DNA of 57,622 nt from an uncultured Pseudomonadota bacterium (GTDB lineage: Bacteria; Pseudomonadota; Gammaproteobacteria; Methylococcales; Methylomonadaceae), in assembly GCA_903847275.1 (NCBI GenBank), contig CAINDC010000038.1, positions 1 through 57,622 of the forward strand, given 5' to 3'. How positions within the stretch are numbered: position 1 is the stretch's first letter; each line of letters opens with the position of its first letter. The translations under genes were made by a program, and so were the position numbers. Below are positions 45,856 through 53,589 of the stretch, piece by piece. The notes below the pieces were generated by a model. It ran no database searches, was not told the DNA's origin, and was given only the letters and a program-made list of their open reading frames with translations.

Positions 45856-48533
45856 TGAATAATTTATTAGAACAATTTTTATCTGAAGCGCGTGATTTTT
45901 TACAAGGCATTGCTGAAAAGTTAATGCAATTGGAAAATGATCCAAATAGCACTGAATTGATGGTCGAATTATTTCGGTTTGTGCATACGTTAAAAGGTAA
46001 CAGCGGACTTTTTGATTTTCCTGAAATGACCCGCGTATTACACGCCAGTGAAGATTTGATGGATGCGGTACGAAATGGACGTGTCAGTTATTCGCAAACG
46101 CTTGCGGATCAATTACTTGAAGCAATGGATTTTGTAAGTGCTTTGATGGATGAAATCGAACTGACAGGAAAAACGGGCAGCAATCATGTTGGAACTTCTA
46201 CGGAATTAACAAATGCTTTACGTGCTTTGTTGAATGCACCTAACGCAGTCCACGTGCCAGTTGCTATTGAAACATATACCGAAGATGGTTTGGCAGTGAA
46301 AGCAATTTCATGGTCTGAATTACCACCAATGGATTTGCCAGAATCAACAGCGATGGGTTTACATCGTTGTGCAATTGATGGTGAAACTGTTTTGTGGCTT
46401 CAATACACGCCTGAACCAGAGTGTTTTTTCAAAGGCGAAGATCCATTCTTTTTGATACGACAAATTCCTGATGTCGCGTGGCGACACATTATTTTGAATA
46501 ATACCGCTTCAACATTAGCGGAAATGGATGTATTCAGTAGTCAGCTTGTTTTTCAATTATTGACGATTGCATCAGCGGAAGAATTAGACGATTTATTGCG
46601 TTACGTTCCCGATCAAATTCATCGTGTAAAAGTTCCAGCATTAGCGTTTGTGAAACCTAGCGGCAATAGCGATGATGTTGGGCTAGACGAAGATTTCATT
46701 ATCAATATTTTGGAATTTTTTGATAATGATGAGATTGAAACATTAACCAACACGATTAACACCATGTTGGAATTGTCTTCACCTGATTTGTGGTCATCTT
46801 CGGCTTTGCGTTGGGTATTACATCTTATTGAAACTGAACCTGATAACAAACCTGTTCAACGAACTTTATTAGAAGCTTTACGCACGCAAAAAACACCTGA
46901 TTGGTCGGCATTAACATTGCCTGATGTTGAACCCACTCGAAATGTAGTGGCATCGCCCGTTGTTAGCATCAATACCTCTGAAGTATCTGATACGTTATTA
47001 GTTTATTTTCATGAGGTGATTGACGCTCAAAAGGAAATTTTAAGTCTACCCGCAACGAGTGGTGGCGCGTGGTCAGCGGGACGATTGAAAGCCGTTGGTG
47101 CAACGTTAATCGGTTGTTATCGCGCAGTACAAAGAGCGAATGAAGTTGAGCATATTGAAGCCGCATTACAACTGGCTTTGACAGAGAATTCTCCCACTCC
47201 ATTATTAATTTGGTTAGACAATTCGTTGCTGGATACACACGAACCTGTTTTAGTGGAAGAGCATGAAGAACATATCGTTGTTAACCATTTAGCGGCGCAA
47301 ACTGACGCAAAATCAAATCGTCGCTCTGAAGAAATCGGTGGTGCAAATATCGTTGCAGCATCTAAAACACTGAAAGTCGATCAAGACAAAATTGACCGAT
47401 TGATGAACTTAATTGGTGAAATGGTTGTCGCCAAAAATGCGCTGCCATATTTAGCGAATCGTGCTGAAACTGTGTTTGGTGTTCGTGAATTGTCGCGTGA
47501 AATTAAAGCGCAATATGCCGTTATCAATCGCGTTGCAGAAGAAATGCAAGATACGATTATGCAAGTTCGCATGATGCCTGTGTCGTTTATTTTTCAGCGT
47601 TTTCCTCGCATGGTGCGCGATATTTCCCGCAAATTGGGCAAAGAAGTTGAGTTAGTTTTGGAAGGTGAAGCGACTGAAGCTGATAAAAATATCATCGAAG
47701 CTTTATCTGATCCATTGATTCACATTGTGCGTAACAGTTTGGATCACGGTTTAGAAATGCCAGAAGCGCGTCTTGCGGCAGGTAAATTTGCTACAGGAAA
47801 ATTATTGATTCGAGCGAGTCAAGAATCTGATCGCGTTTTGATTGAAATTATTGACGATGGTAAAGGGATTGATCCAGACGTTATCAAGCAAAAAGCCTAT
47901 GAAAAAGGCTTGATTGACGAATCCACACTTGAGCGAATCAGTGACCAAGATGCAGTAAATTTGGTTTTTGCGGCAGGTTTTTCAACGGCAGATGTGATTT
48001 CAGATTTGTCGGGACGCGGCGTGGGAATGGATGTAGTGCGTTCTGCAGTTGAAAAAGTGAATGGCACTGTAGGCATTGAAAGTGAACGTGGTAAAGGCAC
48101 GCGATTATTCTTATCGTTACCATTATCGATGGCTGTCACCAATGTGATGATTATCGAATCAAATACCCAAATCTTCGGTGTGCCGATGGATATGGTTGTT
48201 GAAACTGTACGCGTACCACGCGCCCACATTCGGACGATTAAACAAAAACAAACCACTGTTTTACGCGGTCGAATCGTACCTTTGTTATCGCTTAATGATT
48301 TATTGGCGAAAAGTGAACCGCAATTACCAAATGAAGATGATGAATTTGCAACTTTGATTGTGCGTGTTCACGGTGAACATGTGGGTATTTTGGTTGATGA
48401 TTTTAGAGAAACTGTAGACATTATTCTCAAACCAATGACAGGAATTTTAGGCGGTTTGCCAGGTTATTCTGGCGCGGCATTGTTGGGCGACGGTTCAGTG
48501 TTGATGGTTTTAAATCCACGGGAGTTGATTTAG
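45855..48533 (+). CDS. cheA: Chemotaxis histidine kinase CheA (with long inserted region)
   Basis: An 892-aa CheA. P1 (Hpt) phospho-His44 is in RFVHTLKGNSG. P3 dimerisation begins near 503 (IDRLMNLIGEMVVAKNAL), P4 kinase near 595-750 with N box HIVRNSLDHGLEMPEARL, G1 IIDDGKGID and SGRGVGMDVV, P5 CheW-like near 755-890 ending in GGLPGYSGAALLGDGSVLMVLN. Between P1 and P3 lies an unusually long 360-residue region. Part of it (WLQYTPEPECFFKGEDPFFLIRQI, about 178-205) resembles the P2-like adaptor of other long CheA proteins. No C-terminal receiver. The start codon overlaps the cheY stop by 1 bp. Confidence 0.95.
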   Translation: MNNLLEQFLSEARDFLQGIAEKLMQLENDPNSTELMVELFRFVHTLKGNSGLFDFPEMTRVLHASEDLMDAVRNGRVSYSQTLADQLLEAMDFVSALMDEIELTGKTGSNHVGTSTELTNALRALLNAPNAVHVPVAIETYTEDGLAVKAISWSELPPMDLPESTAMGLHRCAIDGETVLWLQYTPEPECFFKGEDPFFLIRQIPDVAWRHIILNNTASTLAEMDVFSSQLVFQLLTIASAEELDDLLRYVPDQIHRVKVPALAFVKPSGNSDDVGLDEDFIINILEFFDNDEIETLTNTINTMLELSSPDLWSSSALRWVLHLIETEPDNKPVQRTLLEALRTQKTPDWSALTLPDVEPTRNVVASPVVSINTSEVSDTLLVYFHEVIDAQKEILSLPATSGGAWSAGRLKAVGATLIGCYRAVQRANEVEHIEAALQLALTENSPTPLLIWLDNSLLDTHEPVLVEEHEEHIVVNHLAAQTDAKSNRRSEEIGGANIVAASKTLKVDQDKIDRLMNLIGEMVVAKNALPYLANRAETVFGVRELSREIKAQYAVINRVAEEMQDTIMQVRMMPVSFIFQRFPRMVRDISRKLGKEVELVLEGEATEADKNIIEALSDPLIHIVRNSLDHGLEMPEARLAAGKFATGKLLIRASQESDRVLIEIIDDGKGIDPDVIKQKAYEKGLIDESTLERISDQDAVNLVFAAGFSTADVISDLSGRGVGMDVVRSAVEKVNGTVGIESERGKGTRLFLSLPLSMAVTNVMIIESNTQIFGVPMDMVVETVRVPRAHIRTIKQKQTTVLRGRIVPLLSLNDLLAKSEPQLPNEDDEFATLIVRVHGEHVGILVDDFRETVDIILKPMTGILGGLPGYSGAALLGDGSVLMVLNPRELI

Positions 48534-48535
48534 TT

Positions 48536-48769
48536 ATGGCGATTGAATATAAAAAATCACAAGCGGTATTTAACGATTTTATTGGCGTTGAAGAAGCAGA
48601 AGCTTTACTAGAATGGTTGCAAAAAAATCCAAAAGGCAAAGTCAATTTTGCGGAATGCACTCATATTCATGCCTCTAGTTTGCAAGTTTTAATAGCAATT
48701 AAACCACCGATTGCAGCAGAACCAAATGATGCAGACTTAGCGGTTTGGTTGAAAATTGCGTTAAAATAA
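48536..48769 (+). CDS. Small STAS-like protein
   Basis: A 77-aa protein whose middle (VNFAECTHIHASSLQVLIAIKP, about 37-58) resembles the end of a STAS/MlaB-type anti-sigma-factor-antagonist fold, where the usual DSSG is replaced by HASS. It is about half the normal STAS length and begins 2 bp after cheA. Whether it is a true reduced STAS domain or an unrelated small protein cannot be settled by eye. It lies 32 bp before the next cheY, so it is in the operon. Confidence 0.55.
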   Translation: MAIEYKKSQAVFNDFIGVEEAEALLEWLQKNPKGKVNFAECTHIHASSLQVLIAIKPPIAAEPNDADLAVWLKIALK

Positions 48770-48801
48770 CACCCCGAATTCAATTAATAAGGAAAATACA
48801 A

Positions 48802-49176
48802 ATGGCAAAAACAATTCTACTCGTAGACGATTCGGTCACGATGTTAATGAGTGTCAAAAATAACTTAGAAATCGCGGGCTTTAAAGTCGAAACAGCTGAA
48901 GATGGCGTAAAAGCAATGGCGAAACTCAGTTCTGGTTTGAAACCCGATTTAATTATTACTGACATCAATATGCCGAATATGGGCGGTATTGAATTGATTA
49001 AAAAGGCGCGTGCTTTGCCTGGTTTTCGGTTTATACCGATTCTGACATTGACGACAGAAAGTAATCAAGGCAGACGTGATGAAGGGAAAGCCGCTGGCGC
49101 AACAGGTTGGTTGGTAAAGCCAGTGGGTGGCGTTGATTTGATAAAAATCATTAAGCAAGTCTTGCCTGGAGCTTAG
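48802..49176 (+). CDS. CheY-type single-domain response regulator 2
   Basis: A 124-aa receiver with TILLVDDSVT, LIITDINMPNMGGIELI, LTTESNQGRRDEG and LVKPVGG. The phospho-acceptor Asp and the Lys are in place. ATG 48802 follows AAGGA with correct spacing; the frame also opens at TTG 48745, rejected because it lies inside the STAS-like gene. It resembles CheY proteins that pair with soluble receptors. It is followed 2 bp later by the second receptor. Confidence 0.93.
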   Translation: MAKTILLVDDSVTMLMSVKNNLEIAGFKVETAEDGVKAMAKLSSGLKPDLIITDINMPNMGGIELIKKARALPGFRFIPILTLTTESNQGRRDEGKAAGATGWLVKPVGGVDLIKIIKQVLPGA

Positions 49177-49178
49177 TC

Positions 49179-50786
49179 GTGATAGCGAAATACCAAAGCA
49201 TCGATTTTAAAAGTAGGGCAGGGCGCATTATGTGTTTTGGCATAGGTGCAATGCTTTTATTGATAATCAGTGCTGTGTTTTTAAATAGCTATTTAGAAAC
49301 ACAATTAGGTCATTTAAAAGATGTGGTGTTTTTGGGTTTGGCAACGATTATTACATTCGCTTCACAATGGCTTTTGATTATTGAAATCCAAAAGCCAAAA
49401 GTATTATCGTTTGAAGAACGTGTTAATGCGACGAATGAAAAACTTCGTCATGTGCTTAATAACATAACGCTTCAAGTTGAAAGCGTGTTCAACATAGAAA
49501 ATGCTAATTTATCACCTAAAAATTCAAATGATGCGCTCGCGATTGATTTGGTGAAATGCACAGAAAATGTTGAAAAACGAGTGCAAGTTTTAATTGATAC
49601 GTTGCAATTAGGAAGTAATGATGAACTGGAAACAGCACGATTCGATTTGTTGCCCGAAATCGAAAAAACTGCCAATGCGATTGTCGAATATCTAAATGCT
49701 AATGCAAATATCGATACAAAATTGCGTGAACAAATGAATAGCACGCAACCGTTGTTATTGAATTTACAAAATGCTTTGAATGATTTTTCAGGTAAAGCAA
49801 CCGTTGCAGAATCGCCGCTATTAGCAATGTGTATCAATGAAACCAGTGCGATTGTGGATAGACATGTACGACTTGATAAAGAAGTAATTCAACAGTTAAA
49901 TGTTATTTCTCATGATACGGGTGACGCGTCATTGCAGCTTGCGACATCGATGCGTAGTTTGAGTGACGAAGCGGGGAATTTAGTACGCTATATCACAGAA
50001 GCGGTGATGAAAATTGGCGAAATGGACGGCAGCATTAAAGACAGTGTCGATTTCATTGTCAAAATTGGATATTTTATTCAAGAAATCCCAGACAAAATTC
50101 AGCAAGATATTGCATCTGTTCAAGGTGCTGGAAGCGTAATTGATGATTTAGGTTATTTGGTTGATAGTATTAAAGAAATTAGTTTTCAAACAGATATTTT
50201 AGCGGTGAACGCTTCTATTCAAGCGGCTCATGCGGGCGATAAAGGTTTAGGATTTAAAATCGTTGCTGATGAAGTGCGTAAATTAGCGGTGAATTCAAAT
50301 AAAGCCGCTGAAATGATTGAAGAAGGTTTAGATGCAGCACGTCATACCATTCGTAATGGTTTGAAATTCAAATTTTTAGATGAAATTATGAACCGAATGA
50401 ACGAAGCGGCTCAGGTAATGGACGCGGTTCAAAACCTAGAAAACGCTCATCAAGATGCCAGTCAGTATTACAAAACGTTGTTTAATGTCATCAATAGCAA
50501 CAACCGAAAACTTGCGGCGGATATTGCTGAAATTTTAGGCAGTATTCAATATCAAGACATCGTGCGCCAACGAATTGAACGAATGCAGTTTGTTATAGAA
50601 CGCCGTAATGATTTATTTGAATCGTTTGTCACAGAATTGGAATCTAATAATGGTAATCTTACGGATGATTTTGCATCACAGATAAATGTAATACTTAATG
50701 ATTACATTGAAGATGAATTACAACATGGTAATAGTTTAAATTCAGATAACGAAGAAGATGCACCACCAAAATTCGAGCTTTTCTAA
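49179..50786 (+). CDS. Membrane chemoreceptor-like protein with altered signalling tip
   Basis: A 535-aa protein. Two hydrophobic helices near the N-terminus (about 12-32 and 50-70) have only a short loop between them, so there is no periplasmic sensor domain. A long helical part follows, then a receptor hairpin tip: ISFQTDILAVNASIQAAHAGDKGLGFKIVADEVRKLA (about residues 342-378). At the E. coli Tsr positions E385, R388 and E391 it has Gln, His and Asp. The C-terminal part (INVILNDYIEDELQ...) is acidic. GTG start 49179, GGAG about 10 nt before. It may signal cell-surface or internal state rather than a ligand. Methylation sites are not obvious. Confidence 0.8.
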   Translation: MIAKYQSIDFKSRAGRIMCFGIGAMLLLIISAVFLNSYLETQLGHLKDVVFLGLATIITFASQWLLIIEIQKPKVLSFEERVNATNEKLRHVLNNITLQVESVFNIENANLSPKNSNDALAIDLVKCTENVEKRVQVLIDTLQLGSNDELETARFDLLPEIEKTANAIVEYLNANANIDTKLREQMNSTQPLLLNLQNALNDFSGKATVAESPLLAMCINETSAIVDRHVRLDKEVIQQLNVISHDTGDASLQLATSMRSLSDEAGNLVRYITEAVMKIGEMDGSIKDSVDFIVKIGYFIQEIPDKIQQDIASVQGAGSVIDDLGYLVDSIKEISFQTDILAVNASIQAAHAGDKGLGFKIVADEVRKLAVNSNKAAEMIEEGLDAARHTIRNGLKFKFLDEIMNRMNEAAQVMDAVQNLENAHQDASQYYKTLFNVINSNNRKLAADIAEILGSIQYQDIVRQRIERMQFVIERRNDLFESFVTELESNNGNLTDDFASQINVILNDYIEDELQHGNSLNSDNEEDAPPKFELF

Positions 50787-50843
50787 TTCACTGCGTTGTG
50801 TGAGAATGAGAACCTACATTTTAAAAATTTTAAGGAGAAAATG

Positions 50844-51215
50844 ATGGCGAAAATTTTAGTGATTGATGATGAAGAACAATTGCGTGATTTATTGAAACAA
50901 ATGTTGGGACGTGATGGACATGACGTTCAAACTGCGTGTGATGGCGTTGAAGGAATGCGAATCTTCGGTCAATTTAGTCCTGATTTAGTCATTACAGACA
51001 TTATCATGCCGAACAAAGACGGAATTGAAGTGATTACTGAATTATTGTGCGGCAATACAGGAACACCGATTATTGCGATTTCAGGTGGTCGCCGTGCGAT
51101 TACGGCTGAATTCAATTTAGAATCTGCTGAACTTTTAGGTGTAAAAGGTATTTTGTCTAAACCTTTTACCCGTGATCAATTACGCGAAGCCGTGAAAACA
51201 GCCTTGGATTCATGA
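50844..51215 (+). CDS. CheY-type single-domain response regulator 3
   Basis: A 123-aa receiver with KILVIDDEEQLRDLL, LVITDIIMPNKDGIEVI, IIAISGGRR and LSKPFTRDQ. The phospho-acceptor Asp and Lys are in place; the usual Thr or Ser is Ser in ISGG. ATG 50844 is chosen with AAGGAG about 6 nt upstream; ATG 50841 is next to it. Its stop overlaps the ParA-like start by 4 bp, so the two are translationally coupled. Confidence 0.93.
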   Translation: MAKILVIDDEEQLRDLLKQMLGRDGHDVQTACDGVEGMRIFGQFSPDLVITDIIMPNKDGIEVITELLCGNTGTPIIAISGGRRAITAEFNLESAELLGVKGILSKPFTRDQLREAVKTALDS

Positions 51216-51982
51216 GTTCATCTGTCCCCGTTTTAGTCATAAGTAATCGCAAAGGCGGTGCGGGTAAAACAACCGTTTCGGTAAATATTTCCGCCGAATT
51301 TGCTGCTGCAAAACAGCGTATATTACTTATTGATTTAGATTCACAAGGGCATTGCGCCGTTGGTTTGGGTGTGAAAATAAGCGCGGGACAGGCTGCAGTT
51401 CATGACATTTTCACTTCGCCCACGTTACGACTGATTGATGCCGTATGTGAAACCTCGATACACAATCTTTTTCTTTTGCCCGCAAATCCCGCATTTCAAC
51501 ATGGTGATAGTGGTAACGATGAACAATGTTTAGCGCGGGCGTTAGCGGATAAATCGATTGCCGAACAATTTGATTTAATCGTTATTGATACCCCCCCTTC
51601 GTTAGATAATTTACTTTTAAATGCGTTAGCCGCTGCAAATTGGGTATTGGTGCCTTATGTACCGCATCCCTTATCTTTTGAAGGTGTGCGTCAATTAGTT
51701 CGCGTGTTATTTAAAGTGATTTCTAGTCGAAATCCAAAACTCAAAATTTTAGGTTTTTTACCTGTGATGACGGGAAATCATGTGCGCCAACATCGGCAAA
51801 CGACTGAGCAAGTGACTAAACAATTTGGTGCGTTGCGAGTATTGAATGGCATTCGTACAGATATTAAATTAGCTGAAGCGTTTGGCGTGGGTAAACCAAT
51901 TAGATTGTATGCCGCGAAAAGTCGGGGTGCAGAAGATTTTTCTGAATTAGCAACAACGTTGATTCAACTGATGAAAAAATAA
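51212..51982 (+). CDS. ParA/MinD-like ATPase of the chemosensory operon
   Basis: A 256-aa ParA-family ATPase with deviant Walker A NRKGGAGKTT (12-21), ILLIDLDSQGHCAVGLG, VIDTPPSLDNLLLNALAAANWVLVPYVPHPLSFEGVRQL and TDIKLAEAFGVGKPI. ParA relatives such as PpfA and ParC position soluble or polar chemoreceptor arrays so that daughter cells each receive some. No ParB or parS is seen nearby, which favours a protein-cargo role over plasmid or chromosome segregation. The start overlaps the preceding cheY stop by 4 bp. The N-terminal linker is short, and no membrane-binding tail is seen. Confidence 0.87.
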   Translation: MSSSVPVLVISNRKGGAGKTTVSVNISAEFAAAKQRILLIDLDSQGHCAVGLGVKISAGQAAVHDIFTSPTLRLIDAVCETSIHNLFLLPANPAFQHGDSGNDEQCLARALADKSIAEQFDLIVIDTPPSLDNLLLNALAAANWVLVPYVPHPLSFEGVRQLVRVLFKVISSRNPKLKILGFLPVMTGNHVRQHRQTTEQVTKQFGALRVLNGIRTDIKLAEAFGVGKPIRLYAAKSRGAEDFSELATTLIQLMKK

Positions 51983-52020
51983 CGTCACTTCCCTGTTTTT
52001 CTTTATAGGATTAAAAGAAA

Positions 52021-53529
52021 ATGTCCATGAGTAATAAAGAATTCCCCATCGATGCGCTGTTTCCCTTAAATGAATCTGCAATTATTAGTAAAACGGATTC
52101 GAGTGAAATAATTACGTTTGTGAATCAGGAATTTTGTCGTGTGTCGGGTTATTCAGAAGAAGAGTTGCTAGGTAATACACACGTTATGCTTAATTCACAC
52201 GTTCATTCAAGTGAGTTTTTCCATGTCATGTGGGAGGCTATTTCTAACGGAAAAAGTTGGCAAGGTGAAATTTGTAATCGTGCAAAAACAGGACAGTTAT
52301 ATTGGTTGAATACTTCAATTTTTCCGATAATTGATAAAGATACGGGTGAAGTATCGGGATACACTGGCGTTGGCTTTGATATTACCGAGAAAAAGCATTT
52401 AGAGTTAGGCGTGCAATCTCAGGAAATACTTTACGATTCTGTTATTGAAAGCACCGATGGTTTTTGGCATTTAGATAATAAAGCGCATTTCATTGACGTA
52501 AGCACACGTTATTGTCAGTTGTCGGGCTACACCGAAGCGGATTTGTTGACATTGACCATTTCTGATTTGGAAGCCGACGATCATAAAGGCGATTTAACGT
52601 ATCAGCTGAGTACATTAAATGAATCAAAGACCAGTAAAGTGTTTGAATCTATGCACCAACGTAAAGATGGGACGAATTGGTTTGTAGAAATTTTGATTAG
52701 CTACAATGTCAAACACGATAATTTTTATATATTTTTACGCGATATTTCAAAGCGAAAACTGAATGAGCGTGAACAATCGGCATTGCAACAGCAACTGAAT
52801 CATTTGCAAAAACTGGAAAGTATTGGGCGTTTAACTGCTGGCATTGCCCATGATTTCAACAACATTTTGGCAAGTATTTTAGGTTATAACGAACTAAATA
52901 AAATAAATGCTGAAGATATGCCTGACAATGAATTCAAAGCAGATTTTTTGCATAACTCAGCACAAGTTGATGTTGCAGGAAGTCGAGCTGTTGATTTAAT
53001 TAAAAAAATGTTGGCGTATTGCCGTCAAGAAGAAGAACATAAAAGTAATGCACGATTAGAACTTTCTGATGTATTAAATAAAATTTTGATTATGTTGCAT
53101 GAAATTATTCCCGCAACTATCACAATCAAAGCAAATCTAGTTGATGATGTTTATATTACAATCGATGAAACAGATTTTTATCAAATCATTGTAAATTTAT
53201 TTGTAAATGCTCGTGATGCGCTGAACAAAGCGAAAGGTACTATCGAGTTAAGTATTTATTTAGTGGATTTTCAATCTCATATTTGTAGTGCTTGCCAAGA
53301 AAAAATATCAGGTAAGTTTGTTGAAATAAAAATTTCTGATACGGGTGATGGAATCAATCCAACAAAATTAGCGCATATTTTTGAACCTTTTTTTACGACG
53401 AAAAAAGTGGGTGAAGGTACAGGATTAGGCTTATCGGTTGTCAGTGGCATTATTCACAATATGGATGGTCATATTTTGGTTGAATCTGAATTGGGCAAAG
53501 GAACAACATTTAAATTGTTATTTCCCTAA
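52021..53529 (+). CDS. PAS-PAS sensor histidine kinase
   Basis: A 502-aa cytoplasmic sensor kinase. PAS 1 (about 15-120, ITFVNQEFCRVSGYSEEELLG to VGFDITEKKHLE), PAS 2 (about 135-250, SRYCQLSGYTEADLL-like) and a kinase core with H277 in RLTAGIAHDFNNILASILGYNEL (HisKA), N box NLFVNARDALNKAKG, the two-Cys stretch CSACQEKISGKF and G boxes DTGDGINPTKL and GTGLGLSVV. No membrane segment. No receiver or DNA-binding partner is adjacent except the stand-alone CheY proteins. It is 38 bp after the ParA-like gene, so it may be part of the same operon. Confidence 0.9.
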   Translation: MSMSNKEFPIDALFPLNESAIISKTDSSEIITFVNQEFCRVSGYSEEELLGNTHVMLNSHVHSSEFFHVMWEAISNGKSWQGEICNRAKTGQLYWLNTSIFPIIDKDTGEVSGYTGVGFDITEKKHLELGVQSQEILYDSVIESTDGFWHLDNKAHFIDVSTRYCQLSGYTEADLLTLTISDLEADDHKGDLTYQLSTLNESKTSKVFESMHQRKDGTNWFVEILISYNVKHDNFYIFLRDISKRKLNEREQSALQQQLNHLQKLESIGRLTAGIAHDFNNILASILGYNELNKINAEDMPDNEFKADFLHNSAQVDVAGSRAVDLIKKMLAYCRQEEEHKSNARLELSDVLNKILIMLHEIIPATITIKANLVDDVYITIDETDFYQIIVNLFVNARDALNKAKGTIELSIYLVDFQSHICSACQEKISGKFVEIKISDTGDGINPTKLAHIFEPFFTTKKVGEGTGLGLSVVSGIIHNMDGHILVESELGKGTTFKLLFP

Positions 53530-53589
53530 CTCGCGCCGCCTAAATTATCGTCATGCCGTATAATTGTTTTTATTTTTACGGCGTTTTCG

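Noticed and set aside
50700-50786. C-terminal KFELF of the second receptor as a CheR-docking pentapeptide
   Set aside because: The known pentapeptide is of the NWETF type, with a Trp that is missing here.
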